A stretch of 64,000 bases of DNA from Petunia secreta (GCA_029990175.1 JARKIP010000017.1:11364001-11428000), one strand, 5' to 3'. Positions 33,347 to 44,871 are shown, numbered from the stretch's first letter. Notes: generated by a model from the sequence alone, not told the origin. Numbers and translations are program-made.

Positions 33347-34743
33347 TCACTTGGTATGCCTCTTGTTCAACTTCTCTTGGCCTCTAAGATGTTTGATTGA
33401 CTCATGATCACTCTTAATCACAAATTTCCTAGGCCATAGATAGTGTTGCCAATGAGCTAGAGCTCTCACTAGGGCATACACTCCTTGTCATACGTAGAGT
33501 AATTCAAGGTTGCACCCTTCAACTTCTCACAAAAGTAGGTAAAGGGTTTCCCTTCTTGCATGAGAGCACCTCCAATTCCGACCCCTGAGGCATCACATTC
33601 AATCTCAAAAGCCTTCCCAAAGTGGAACAATCGCAACAAAGGGGCAGTACTCAACCTACTTTTAAACTCTTGGAAAGCCTTCTCTTGAGGCTCTCCCCAC
33701 ACAAAGGGATTGTCTTTCTTCACCAACTCGGTGAGTGGTACGGCAATGGAGCTAAAGTCCCTAACAAAGTGCCTATAGAAAATAGCAAGGCCATGAAAAA
33801 TCCTCACATGAGATACGGTGGTAGGAGTAGGCCAATCTCTAATAGCTTCAACTTTGGACTCATCAACCTCTACACCATTTGCACTAACAACAAAGCCTAA
33901 AATGACAATTTTTTCAACACAAAAGGCGTATTTCTTAAAATTGGCATAGAGCTTTTTGGCTGTTAGCACTTCAAGCACTTGCCTTAAATGGACAACATGA
34001 TCATCTATTGATTTTCTATATCTCAAGATATCATCAAAATAGAAAACCACGAATTTGTTGATAAACGACTTCAAGACATGGTTCATTAACCTCATGAAAG
34101 TACTAGGTGCGTTGGAGAGGCCAAAAGGCATCACCAACCATTCATAGAGACCAAACTTGGTCTTTACTGCGGTCTTCTATTCATCACCCGGTTTCATTCG
34201 GATTTGGTGGTAACCAGGCCTAAGGTCTATCTTCGAGAAGATGCTCGACCCACTCAATTCATCTAACATATCATCAAGATGAGGTATGGGATGTCGATAC
34301 TTTACCGTGATTTTGTTGACCGCACGACAATCCACACACATCCTCCATGTCCCGTCTTTCTTTGGCACAAGAATGACCAGTACGGCACACAGACTCAAGC
34401 TGTCACGAACCAAGCCTTTGTTGAGAAACTCATCCACTTGCTTTTCCAACTCCTTGGTATCCTCGGGATTGCTCCTATAGGCCGACTTGTTTGGGATTTG
34501 GGACCCCGGGACAAAGTCTATTTGATGTTCAATCCCCCTCAATGGAGGAAGACCACTTGGCATATCTTCTGGGAACATGTCCTCAAATACCTTCAAAACA
34601 TTCTCAATAGCACTGGGCAAAGGGTTAGAATTAGAAGAATAATCACAATCGGAATTTAGAACCATACCTTTGTGCACTAGGCAAATGAGCAATTTGGTGT
34701 CATCATTACCTCTCAAGTACTCACCCGGTTGCATCATGCACAA
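33347..34743 (-). pseudogene. pol: Gypsy reverse transcriptase and RNase H, minus strand
   Basis: RT runs from about 34743 (linker) through IDFVPGSQIPNK, ILVPKKDGTWRMCVD and FSKIDLRPGYHQI to a TAG at 34177-34179, a position that is Trp in the family. It continues with KFGLYEWLVMPFGLSNAPSTFMR, the active site FYFDD at about 34029-34042 and the connection block GVEVDESKVEAIRDWP. RNase H is recognisable from IECDASGVGIGG (about 33595) to a stop at 33469, then in another frame to HYKKGKENIVADALSR (about 33300-33255). Reverse transcription of the element RNA would be its role. Confidence 0.9.
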
Positions 34744-35643
34744 ATGCCACTGGTAGAAGATGGTGGAGTCTCGGCCAAAGGTCTAGTCTCTACGGGAGAC
34801 TTAGCTTTAGCCACTTCTTTCAAATCCCTCATGCGCCTATAGTCATCACTCACTTGTTTCGGCGTCAAGGGCGTGAGCACATACTTCTGGCCCTCATGTT
34901 TAACCGTGTAAGTGTTGGCTCATCTATCATGAACCACATTCTTGTCATATTGCCAAGGCCTACCAAACAAGAGATGGAAAGCTTGCATTGGCACCACATC
35001 AAACATGTGCTCATCTTGATAGTTCTCAATCTTGAACTTTATCAAAACTTGCTTTGCCACCTTCAACTCCCCACACTCACTTAGCCATTGTAATCGGTAG
35101 GGGTTTGGGTGTTTGAGGTACAATTTCAATTATGAAACCAAAGATTGGCTCACCACATTTGTTCAACTACCCGATACAATAATCATGGAGCTCACTTATC
35201 CCCTCACTCTACATCTAGCATGGAATAAGTTCTCCCTTTGCATATCTACTTCTTCCTCACTCACCATGGCACTGAAACTACGACGTACAACTAGAAATAT
35301 ATTAGGATCATCACCCTCCATCGCATTCTCCTTACACTCATCTTGCTCATCTCCCTCAACTAGTTTACCCTCGGGCTCACATTCTTCCTCATACACCAAC
35401 CCATCATCCATGAGTATCATTGTTTTTTGGGTGGGGATATCTTGGCAAGGTGGCCATAACCCTTTCAGTTGTGGCATTGAAAAGAAGAAGAAGAAGGAAT
35501 ATTTAATTGAGTTTTAGAGTTACCTCCTACTTCTTTGAAGTCACTTGTTGGAGTAGCCTTCTCAAAAGGCTTCTTCACTTAAGGACTTCCACTTGCACCA
35601 CTTGTGTGTTGGCTCTTCCATTCTTTGGTTCGAGTCATGGGAG
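34744..35643 (-). pseudogene. pol: Gypsy gag C-terminus and protease, minus strand
   Basis: Reading leftwards from the solo-LTR insertion: a damaged zinc knuckle (CHN-stop-KGYGHLAK, about 35462-35490), an acidic linker (35477-35196), then the protease. The catalytic triplet that should be Asp-Ser-Gly reads Val-Ser-Gly around 35178, and a stop follows, so it is dead. HPNPYRLQW and FDVVPMQAFHLLFGRPWQYD (35110-34930) are well kept. Confidence 0.8.
35639..35643. repeat. Target-site duplication GGGAG (left)
   Basis: Repeated at 41002-41006 on the other side of the solo LTR. Confidence 0.88.
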
Positions 35644-36421
35644 TGTCATACCCGATTTTAGACTCAGCTCGGAGCGAGTTGGATTTCGAATTTGACTGGG
35701 TAACTCATTTGAGTTCAAGAATTGGAGTCGCCACCTAATATAGTTTTCTAGGTGTATTAGGTCACCTAAGCGTCTAAGATCAAGTTTATTATTATACTAG
35801 TCTGGTTTCAGAGATTTAACGGGTAAGAAGTCCAAATGACTCGGAGAAGAAGGTGTTAGACACTTCCCCAAGTCCCACGAAAAGTGGTTCCCGCCCGAGT
35901 CTATATTTTGGGATGTCATAGTAAGGTTGCGAGCACTATTATAGGCAATACTGACTTAAAAGGCCATTTTCATATCTAAAGTATATCTACGCAAGTTTAA
36001 ACAACAAATAGGCTTTATGTTTTACACATACGACCTATATTTATGCCTAATCGCGTTTCAAGGTCTCTAATACAAATGCCTAATCGAAAGTATAGTTAAA
36101 CATGCAAAAGGTACTGAATGTTGGCTTACTTGTGGAAATTCAAAGTTCAAATTAGTTTTGCACAAATAGATAGTTTTACGAAAATAGGCAGTTTTCATAA
36201 ATAACTTCAGATTTTGTCAATAACCGAATGGGTGTTGTTTTTAAAATAAAATATTAGCAATTTAGGGTCGGTGTGACTCGTCATTAGTTGTCGAGCCCTA
36301 ACCTTAATGGCTTATTTTTGTTTAGGGGTTAATTTTGAAAAGCATTTAGATAAAGGGGCTGCTTTCGAAAACGAATTTCACGGAAGCACACAAATGCAAA
36401 CAAAGGGGGCTCTCACACATA

Positions 36422-36423
<2 letters not shown>

Positions 36424-36494
<71 letters not shown>
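36424..36494. repeat. (AT)n microsatellite, about 35 units
   Basis: A pure AT run in the solo LTR. The open frame across it is an artefact. Confidence 0.95.
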
Positions 36495-36496
<2 letters not shown>

Positions 36497-37152
36497 CATT
36501 CAAGTATATGACTAATGGTAGTGCACTTTTAGAAAAAATATGTGTAGGATTTTGTACAAGTGATCCCGGTACTTATACACCCTTATACACTAGTGTATAA
36601 GAGCTTAAAGTAGGTTAAAAAATCAGTTTAGCACATAAAAGGCCCTATTTAAAAGATGTTTTGGGCATGTATTATTTAAGAAAATAGAGGGGCAGTTCTA
36701 ATTTTACAGAAATAGTCCAATCTTAGGCAATTAACGCACTTACAGCCCCTGTAACTAATTTTTCAGATTTTCACATTAAACGTTTCAGTTAAACATAGTT
36801 TAAACCACAAGCATGCTAATTTGGAACACCTAATTATCGTTTTATGCTATCACTTAACGAACATGCATTTGTTAATGGCCTGACTTCTATTTAGCAATAC
36901 AAGTCCTGGTTTTAATATAATAATGATGCAACCACATAAGGAGAGGGTTCAAGAAAGGCCCCTGTGTGGCCAAGCATAGAAACAGTTACTCACTCATGCA
37001 CAAATACAGGAAGGATGTCCTAGCAAATACATAGACAAGGAATTCTAAAAGGGGGTAAAACATGAATTAGTGCCTTGTTTCTTAAGAATTAAACTCAGGA
37101 CTGCCATTATAACAATTAGAGGTTTGCAGTTCCAGAATCCCAGTACCAAAGC

Positions 37153-37163
37153 CAGTTTAGAGG
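37153..37163. repeat. MULE target-site duplication (left, 11 bp)
   Basis: CAGTTTAGAGG, identical to 38906-38916. Confidence 0.9.
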
Positions 37164-37420
37164 GGTCCGGATTTTGTCCATTACCTTTTTGTTCAATTTT
37201 GTTCAATGCACTATTGAATTCACGCCACGTGTCATATCAAGCAATTAATGATTGGGATATTTTTGTACAATATATAATTAATTGGCAATACAACTTTTGT
37301 CACAAAAATAATTAAAAAATACTCAACTGTTAAGTCTTCCGTTTGTAAATCTTCCAACGTTAGCAGCCTTTGTGCTAGTAGGGCCCGCCATGTGGTCTCT
37401 TAAACAAACTAGAGGTTTCA
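37164..37420 (+). repeat. MULE left terminal inverted repeat
   Basis: Starts GGTCCGGATTTTGTCC and is inverted at 38649-38905. Confidence 0.9.
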
Positions 37421-37621
37421 AAATTAATAGAAAAAAGGTAAAAAAAAAAAAAAGGATGTGGCGGGAACTATATTGAGTAGAATATTTTAATGGGCAAAAC
37501 TCATATACATGTGATCTCATTCCTTTTGAAAAAGATTCTGATTATCCCTAAAGATACATGATAATCTTTTTAAGAACCTATACATTGTAAACTTATGCAA
37601 TTATATTTTTATTCACTTCTT

Positions 37622-37668
37622 GTTATTCTGACACAACAAGAGCTTTATTCTGACACAACAAGAGCTTT
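37622..37668 (+). repeat. Tandem duplication inside the MULE
   Basis: A word of about 23 bases containing CTGACACAACAAGAGC occurs twice in a row. Confidence 0.8.
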
Positions 37669-37896
37669 ATTTCGTGGAGGACTAATAACTCTTCACATAC
37701 AAGGTTTTATTTTTTGACCTTTTAATAGACAAAATATTTGATGTTACTGTATTTGCTTAGTTTTAATTTTATAAGTTATTTAATTGTCTATTTTTTTTTT
37801 TTTTTTTGACTTATGCATTATGCCTCTGCTAGAATTTGATTGATTATTCAATAGTAATTATGTTTTATATACATAATCTTTTTTATTTGAAGTAGA

Positions 37897-38040
37897 ATGG
37901 ACAATTTTGGAGAAAGCACGTACGAAAAAGAGCCTGAAGAAGTTTTACATAATAACTTGCAAGGATCACTAGATCACGAGCCTAGACTTGGTCTTGAATT
38001 TGATAGTGATGACACTGCAATTAACTTTTATAACTTTTAA
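37897..38040 (+). pseudogene. FAR1/FHY3-like N-terminal fragment inside the MULE
   Basis: ATG 37897 opens a 47-residue frame ending TAA 38038-38040. Its end, EPRLGLEFDSDDTAINFYNF, matches the start of the FAR1 DNA-binding domain (pattern P-x-G-x-x-FDS---A--FYN), known from MULE transposases and the FHY3/FAR1 transcription factors derived from them. The sequence just before the ATG (TTTGAAGTAG/AATGG) looks like a 3' splice site, as in genes with a leader intron. The frame is cut right after the motif, so no function is expected. Confidence 0.6.
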
Positions 38041-38421
38041 GTGCCTCTCAAAATATGGCTTGTGCGATCATGTCCAAGCAAGCAGAGTCTGTTCTTTCGA
38101 TGGAATCTCCTACCTTTACTCAAATGCTGACGGTATTTCTAATGCACTTCTTTGTTTATAAATTTTTTATCAAACATATAATCTTAGCTTATTTTCTACT
38201 ATCCATGCAGGAACCATTTTCTAGCAATGTGTTTGCACGTGAGCGAACCCCCTATTTTATTCCGTACTATCAGGTTCATATCAAATAAAAATTTTGACTT
38301 TATTTTTAAACAAAATATTTATCTATTTATGTGTAACTTTCTTTTATATTTTGCAGACAAATTATTTCGAGAGTCGAGGAGCATCAAAATTTCAAGATAA
38401 TTCATTGTGATCTATCAAAAA
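38041..38421 (+). pseudogene. Exon-like fragments in the MULE, unknown gene
   Basis: Two stretches are bounded by splice-like borders: about 38210-38273 (after ATGCAG, before GTTCAT) and from about 38357 (after TTTTGCAG) to a TGA near 38408. They encode short peptides such as EPFSSNVFARERTPYFIPYY. They may be the 3' end of the same transposase/FAR1-like gene or captured host exons. I cannot tell which. Confidence 0.35.
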
Positions 38422-38648
38422 TTTACCTCTAGTATTATTTTTTGAATGAATTGAATATGTTATTTGATAAATACCCTTTATTTTTTGGAGCATCTTTAAT
38501 CCTTCTATTTAAATCGTCACTGACACATATATATGAATCCTAATACATTTTATATTAGTTATTGTGTTATTTGTATATTTACAAAGATTCACACAATTTG
38601 AAAAAAAAAAAAAACAATTAGAGCTATTGTCTCAAATTCAATTCTCGC

Positions 38649-38905
38649 TGAAACCTCTAGTTTGTTTAAGAGACCACATGGCGGGCCCTACTAGCACAAA
38701 GGCTGCTAACGTTGGAAGATTTACAAACGGAAGACTTAACAGTTGAGTATTTTTTAATTATTTTTGTGACAAAAGTTGTATTGCCAATTAATTATATATT
38801 GTACAAAAATATTCCAATCATTAATTGCTTGATATGACACGTGGCGTGAATTCAATAGTGCATTGAACAAAATTGAACAAAAAGGTAATGGACAAAATCC
38901 GGATC
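38649..38905 (-). repeat. MULE right terminal inverted repeat
   Basis: Inverse of 37164-37420, ending CCGGATC. Confidence 0.9.
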
Positions 38906-38916
38906 CAGTTTAGAGG
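38906..38916. repeat. MULE target-site duplication (right, 11 bp)
   Basis: CAGTTTAGAGG. Confidence 0.9.
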
Positions 38917-40022
38917 GCTTAACCACTGACCCTATTGAACTCATGGGTTCCCCCTGTAGTTAATGAAACTAGTATGGTCTATGTAAGACCATCCAAACAA
39001 GCTGCAAGTATAAGGTTAGCAGGGAAGAGGAGAAAAGGGGAAGTCCATACAAGCAGTTACATACAACTAGGGAGCAAGCAAAAGGCATACATAGAAGATG
39101 TCTTAAGCAGGCAACATCATAAGTATAGAAAAGAACTTTATACCTTGTTAGGAATAGTAATCACACAAGCAAGATTTAGGCAGTGAAGGTGCAGGAGGGA
39201 GAGAACTTGCACCAGGGGAGTGGAAGACTCCCTTTTCTTCAGTAAAGGAACAAGATTTTTGTCTAGAAAAGACACAGAGAGAGAGAGAGAGGGGTTTGCA
39301 GTATGCTTTATGGTTCAGTGCGTAAGTATGTATAACTGTGTGTAAAGTAAAGAATGTAACCAGTTTAAATAGGTGTGAAGTGAGAGGATCAATTCAAACG
39401 GGCAAGGAGTAAATAAGGTAAAGGAATATTGTCTCCTAAATTTAGAAGCAGTCACCTAGGTTGTCTTACCAAGTATAGATCAATCAAAACCCTAAACATA
39501 AGGCAAATCCAATTACTGACAGATGTATTTTCTTCTCTTTAAACATAATATAGTCTAGGTTCAAGAAATCAATTGTATAGACCTATTTTAGGCTCGAGAA
39601 TAACTCAACAAATTTTAAATAGCTCTGGTTGGCACAGGATCAAACAAATGGCTAACTTTCATTCAAGTTTTCAATCAAGAACTCTAATTGAAATAATTTA
39701 AAAAACCTCCTAGTCATGCTGAGTCAGATTATCATTCATACAATCATGGAGATAATTTATTTTGACAGAATATGAGACTAAATTCGTTATAACAAATGGA
39801 GATAAGCACAATCAATTTGAATGGTCATGGACTTTAAATTTATAGGTTAACAGAGTTAATCTAGGATACAAGTCGCGATTATACTAAACTCAAACACACA
39901 GAAAATCAAGTCAGTGTTTAAGCCAGTGAATCAAGTAAAGATTAATAATTTCATGAATTTTCATTCTAGTCAATCGACAAACGAAAATTGATCATGTTAA
40001 AACATAGAAAGAATTAGGCAAA

Positions 40023-40241
40023 CTAAGTCCAATCATCATATATTTTTAGGATCATCAAAAAAGGAAAAGAATTACCCGATTGAAGTGTATTCGGGTCAAT
40101 TTTGACCCGTTTCAATCGAGCACGTGCTAGGGTCTTTTCCTTTTCCAAGACAGTAACATTCACAGTTTTGATGATAGAATCGCCGGAGTATTTTTCGGTG
40201 ACAGAGGTGGAGGTCAAGGGTAGGGTTAGATTTTGACCCAT
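40023..40241 (-). other. Short open frame in the solo LTR
   Basis: A 72-codon frame starting MGQNLTLPLTSTSV lies on the transcribed strand of the LTR, after a CT-rich leader-like stretch and behind the (GA)n run. No homology is recognised. It may be an upstream leader frame of the Ogre-like transcript, or chance. Confidence 0.3.
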
Positions 40242-40370
40242 AAAATTTGAAACTAATAGGTGGGTTTTGTTGCGGAGAGTGAGAGGAACTTGAGGATGTA
40301 ATTTGTTTTACGTTTCACCGGTTGAAATTGCTAGAATTCGGTGACGACAGTGGCGAGGTCGAGTCGAGAC

Positions 40371-40408
<38 letters not shown>

Positions 40409-41001
40409 GTCGGCTGAGTGTAAAAGTGGAAAATGAAAAAGTGGAATAGGGTTTGGGGTGTGCGTGTGTGATAAAATAATAGTTTTAATCCTGGCCGTTG
40501 GATCAGTCGCGTGGACGGCCAGGATCTTACCACGTAGGCGCTGAGGTGTAAAATTGGAGCAGATGTGTATAAGTGTGATGTGTATGTGTGTGTGTGTATA
40601 TATATATATATCTGTGTGTGTGTGTGTATATAGCGTATATAATGTGTATAATAATATATAAAAGCCTATAAAATATGTATAAATGTGTGGAAAAATTATG
40701 TAAAATGTTTATAAAAATTATAAAACATGACAAAATAATTACTAAGGCTGAATAATTAAGGAAATCATTTATATTGGGTTTTAAAATAATTTAGGTGTCC
40801 TCCTTAAAACAGTTGACAAGCCGTGCAAACTTTGTAAAAATACGATCGTTCGTGCAAATGCTTCTAAAATAGCCTTATTGGTGTACGTGCATGAGATAAT
40901 GACTTGGGACAGGAGTAAGTGTAGGATAATTATGTGGTTATCAATGCAATTTGTCTGAATAACGGCTATTGAGATAGGAGGAACAAAATTAGGTGTCAAC
41001 A

Positions 41002-41006
41002 GGGAG
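41002..41006. repeat. Target-site duplication GGGAG (right)
   Basis: Matches 35639-35643. Confidence 0.88.
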
Positions 41007-42120
41007 TAGAAGTAGTACTCCTATAGCGAGGAGCCTTCTCTTCCCTGAGCCACTTTTTGGCTTCAACCGCGGCATCACAAACATCTTGAAAAGAATGAAA
41101 GATGTGTAACCTCAATTGAGAAGCAATCTCCTGGCTTAAGCCATTCTTGAATCGGATGATAGCTTGCTCCTCATCTTTCGTTTCTATGTCAAGGGCCATT
41201 CGATTTTTTTCAAACTCGTTGAAGTACTCATCAACCGACTTGAAGCCTTGTTTCAACTCGTAAAGCCTCTTGAGGTGTTCTTGCCGATACTTGGATGTCA
41301 CATATTTGGTGTTCATCACCTCTTTCAATTCTTCCCAAGTAATGTTCACGGGAATCCCAACTCTTCTTCTTGACCTCTTGATGGATTCGCATCAAGTGGA
41401 AGCATATGACTCAAATGAAGCAATGGTATAAGTGGCTTTCCTCTCCATGGACATGTCATTTGTATCAAACACCCGCTCCAATTGAACCTTCTACTTTATG
41501 AACTTCTCCGGATCACTAGTCCCTTTGAAAGGTGGGATAGTGGTCTTCACACTATTTAGGTTGTTGTCACGACCCCTACGGTTTGGTTCCGATTGACCCC
41601 CATAGTAGTCATCAACTTCATCATACTCACGCCTCAAGTTACTCCCCACATAACCCCTTGGAGGTCCACGACCTTGCCCACGACCTCTATCCATTCCCCA
41701 GCTTCCAATCATTGCCCTCTAATTTGGATAGGGAGCTTCAAAGTTGTCATAATTATCACCAAGTCTGGGACCCTCCCCTTCTTGAGCCTCAACAACTTGC
41801 TCAAGGGGTGCTATGGTTCTTCGGCGTCTCATGAGTGGAACTTCACCTTGGGGATTGCCTAAGGGTTGAGGATTGCCTAACATTCTTTCACGAACAAGAG
41901 CTTTTTCTCTCAACTTTTGTTAACGAGCTAGCTCGGCAAATTGATCCGGCCTCACGGTTGAGCCATCACTTGTGCTTTCCCCAGCATCTTTGTGGACACT
42001 CGGGATCCTTTCTCTCTCAAAGGTTTCCATCTTTAGGCTTATAGCCTTAACCTATGCTAAAAGAGTAGCAAAGATGCTTGTTGGGACCTTTACGGTATCT
42101 TTTCCCTTTTCTTCCGCCAT
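41002..42120 (-). pseudogene. gag: Gypsy gag, minus-strand element
   Basis: The ATG on the minus strand at 42120-42118 opens MAEEKGKD. Stops occur near 42052 and 41923. An Arg/Gly-rich, RGRG-containing stretch (41712-41600) precedes IPPFKGTSDPEKF. The capsid (41349-41002) shows WEELKEVMNTKYV, RLYELKQGFKSVDEYFNEFEKN and ASQLRLHIFHSFQDV and is well kept up to the solo-LTR insertion. It is clearly related to the plus-strand gag at 27821-28949. The zinc knuckle follows beyond the insertion at about 35470. Confidence 0.87.
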
Positions 42121-43135
42121 GTACCTACAAGCAATCAAAAACAAGAAAAGAGATTATAGTATAAGTCCTCACGGACTCCCTCACTTTTTTAATATCACTC
42201 GGGTACACTCAAGTTTGGGGTAGGTTCACTCGTGCTTGATTTAAAAGGCTTCCCCGGAGTTGAACAACCTCCTCAACAACCAAACAATTCCACAAGTTCC
42301 AAGTGCTCTTCGGAAAGAGTGGAGTTAACGGGACTCTATGGACGTTCGGCTTTATAAGTGAGCACTTGAGCCAAAGAAGTTCGATGAGTATTCTTGGAGT
42401 TTTCAACCACCAACACACACGAGTATCCCGAGCGCTCAATGAATTAGTACTAATCAAGTAGGAGAATTACTCTCAAAGTACTAACTGGAAGCAATGGAAG
42501 CAAAAGAAACACGAAAACCTACGAAACAAACTACCCGGACAACCTTTCAGGAGTGGGAGGTCCGCCTCTGCATAGTGGGCGGTCCGCCTACACAAGATCC
42601 CTAGAATTGAAAATAAAAGGGGCGGTCCGCCTCTTATACTAGGCGCTCCGCCTACTGTGTGTTTCAGCACAATCCAAAAACGTGTTCTTGGTCTTTTGAC
42701 ACCCAATTTTCCAAGGTTTTCAAAGTATTTTCCCCAATCCAAAGGTACCCTAATGTGTTTTCAACAACTACAATCAAACCCCAATGACCTTTAATAACAC
42801 CCAATCAACAACAAAGCCAAATCAAGAAATTTGAGCAAATTCTAGGGTTTTTCAAACTTTGGAGATTTGATTTTCAAGATTTTGATTCACAACTTTAAAA
42901 CGTGTTTTGAGGGTACCAAATCAACGGGAATGAGATAAAAAACAATCCCCGATAACAAACATCAGAGAAATCATCATAACCAAGAACATCTAGCAATTAT
43001 TTTGTGATTTTCTAGTTTTTGAATGTTTTCTTCTTTTTCAATAAAATAAGAACAAGAACATGAAAACAACAAGAAACAAATATAAAAGCACGATGAACAA
43101 GGAACGAGGGTTTTTGAGAACAATACCCAAGCCTT
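42121..43135 (-). other. Leader between primer site and gag, minus-strand Gypsy
   Basis: No gene is seen. It contains a second cluster of GC-rich motifs at 42546-42660, outside the LTR. Copy B has a similar cluster in its leader at 56764-56860. Confidence 0.65.
42546..42660 (-). repeat. GC-rich GGCGG/CCGCC motif cluster in the leader
   Basis: Four words (GGAGGTCCGCCTC, GGGCGGTCCGCCT, GGGCGGTCCGCCTC, AGGCGCTCCGCCT) lie in about 115 bases. Confidence 0.8.
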
Positions 43136-43149
43136 GCTCTGATACCAAC
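43136..43149 (-). promoter_or_regulatory. Primer binding site (tRNA-iMet type), minus strand
   Basis: On the minus strand TTGGTATCAGAGC follows the 5' LTR end. Confidence 0.88.
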
Positions 43150-44004
43150 TGGTGCAATCGAAACTGCGGAAGTGATAAACAAGATAAAAACGAGACGAGA
43201 CTCATACGATTATTCAAGTAGCAACGAAGAACAATATTTCGTTACACTCCGAACGAAAGTCAATAATCACCTAGGCTTTGCAACTATCCTTAAGAATCAC
43301 GAGGTCCTTGCTAATAGAGTGACCGGAGAGGTTTGAGGTTCAACTTGGAATCTTCCAATTGAATTCAAGCCAAATCTCATAGGTTCAAAGAGAGAGTATT
43401 TCTCATATGTTTGTGTGTTAAAAGTAAGGTTAATGAATAATGGCCCTAATGAAGACTCTTATAGTCTTCTAAATTACATAGTGAAAGGTCCTAAACACCC
43501 CCAAAGTGGGTTAATACAATAGAAGTTAGGGCTAAAGTTGGAATTACACAACAAAATAGTGGAAATTTCGGATGGTTGCACAATAAAATAGGCGCCCACC
43601 CATACTGGGAGGCGGTCTGCCTCTGTAGAGTAAATTTATGGCCTGCAGTGAAGTGGGCGATCCGCCCATTCACAGGGGTGGTCCGCCCAGTGTAAATCCA
43701 GAGAGTCCCGAAATCCACACTTAAGCAAAATTTTTGCTATTTTCAACTAGGCGGTCCGCCCACTCTGGGAGGCGGTCCACCCCTTCATGTGGCTTCTTGA
43801 GAAGTCTCAAAATGTGCCTCAGATGTTTCTTCTTGTAGCCTAGATGGTCCTCCTTCAATGGTACTCCAATGCATGATCTTCAAGTCGCTTCCGGAGCGCC
43901 CATCTTCCATATCTGTGCCTTGCCATACCAAGTGAAGGTGAGCATCATGGATTTACTTGGCTTGACTTCTAGTAAAGGGTCTTGGCTTGGTTTGCATTGC
44001 ATTA
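43150..44004 (-). repeat. 5' LTR, minus-strand Gypsy (855 bp)
   Basis: Minus-strand end ...CGATTGCACCA at 43150, start TAATGCAATGC at 44004 (one change from TGATGC). It matches the truncated LTR 31841-32435. GC-rich motifs lie at 43590-43795. Confidence 0.87.
43590..43795 (-). repeat. GC-rich GGCGG/CCGCC motif cluster in U3
   Basis: Six words, including TAGGCGGTCCGCCCA and GGGTGGTCCGCCC. Confidence 0.8.
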
Positions 44005-44029
44005 TTCGCTCTCTTGTTATTTTAGATGT

Positions 44030-44702
44030 TCATAGCTAAACACGTGCCTTTGAGTATGACTATGCGTGGCTAAATCACCCATCTAGGGTTTATTGAACCA
44101 CAACATGGTTGTGTGATTATTATTCTTATTGTGTTATTAATAGACCTTGATTTTTTTTCTATCTATGTATTTAAGAATTTCTTTTTATTGATTGGTACAA
44201 ACCCCAATTACTTATCCCCTTTATTCTTGTGTATCTAGAAATAGGATCATGAGTTAGGGTAAACACATAACAAAATTTTAACCAAAAAAATATTGCTTAG
44301 GTTGTTGTTAGGGCGAGTTATGACTATTGATCATTGATGTAAACTATAAGCGTAGTCCTCATAATCTTCATTAGTTAATAGAAAAATTGGTTAGTAAAAG
44401 TTATATGTACTTATGGATATGGGTAGCTGTAAATTCAAAGCAGTTGTTAAATAAGAAGACTTAAGTGGAATTAAAAATACAATACTTTAACACACAAGTT
44501 AGAATTTGGGAAAATAAATCCTATGCTTTACATCTCTTGAATCACTATTCACTTTAAATACTTATAATTTAATTCTTGTTAAGTAGTTTTTAGTACAAAA
44601 CCAACTCTAAATTATAACCCTTAATGGTGATTGGATACTTAGAAATCGTGTGTTCTCTATGAGATTCAACCTCGAGACTTTAAGTACCGAGCTATGTTTA
44701 TT
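44030..44702 (+). repeat. Athila-like LTR fragment
   Basis: Collinear with 22490-23220 and 26620-27310, and more diverged. It ends around the CCGAGCTATGTTTATTGCAACC block. Confidence 0.65.
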
Positions 44703-44870
44703 GCAACCCACAGAGAATACACGATTTCTAGCAATTAAGCTAACTAAACTATCTACTCAAGAAACTTCTAGGGTTATATCTCTGGTTTTGATTTTGTTCA
44801 ATCAACCGTAGATGGGAGATTCAACCACTCATAGTCATGTTCTATTCGATAAGATAACTATGAGCCCGTT
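44703..44870 (-). repeat. Inverted, internally deleted Athila-like LTR fragment
   Basis: Read on the minus strand it matches the start and the end of the neighbouring LTR fragment, with the middle missing. TAGAAATCGTGT at 44641 faces its inverse ACACGATTTCTA at 44719, so the two form a large imperfect hairpin. Confidence 0.6.
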
Positions 44871-44871
44871 T

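Larger units (their letters stand above)
37164..38905 (+). mobile_element. Mutator-like (MULE) element carrying gene fragments
   Basis: 1,742 bp with 257-bp terminal inverted repeats (37164-37420 and 38649-38905) that differ at about two positions by eye, and an 11-bp target duplication. Long inverted repeats plus a 9-11 bp duplication are the mark of MULEs. The interior holds an exon-like piece resembling the FAR1/FHY3 N-terminus and two further exon-like pieces with GT-AG borders, so it is non-autonomous and looks like a fragment-carrying MULE. Confidence 0.85.
35644..41001 (-). mobile_element. Giant solo LTR of an Ogre/Tat-like element
   Basis: On the minus strand it starts TGTTGACACCTAATTTTG (41001) and ends CGGGTATGACA (35644), and it is flanked by GGGAG duplications. 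Its two ends match the two ends of the 4.0-kb LTR at 18319-22358 in the opposite orientation. No internal region, polypurine tract or primer site is present, so it is a product of LTR-LTR recombination. It measures 5.36 kb with the nested MULE and about 3.6 kb without. SSRs inside are (AT)n 36424-36494, (GA)n 40373-40402 and (GT)n/(TA)n 40584-40630. Confidence 0.82.
31841..44004 (-). mobile_element. Chromovirus-like Ty3/Gypsy element (minus strand) with nested insertions
   Basis: On the minus strand the order is 5' LTR (43150-44004), primer binding site, leader, gag, protease, RT, RNase H, integrase, polypurine tract and a truncated 3' LTR (31841-32435). A giant solo LTR (35644-41001) interrupts gag. 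The integrase core is deleted. The terminal bases at 44004 give TAATGC instead of TGATGC. Confidence 0.85.

Noticed and set aside
36307..36495. Open frame ending in an Ile-Tyr repeat
   Set aside because: The tail is the (AT)n microsatellite and the first part lies in the solo LTR without homology.
37897..38040. FAR1-like frame as an active host gene
   Set aside because: It is cut after the first motif and lies between MULE inverted repeats.
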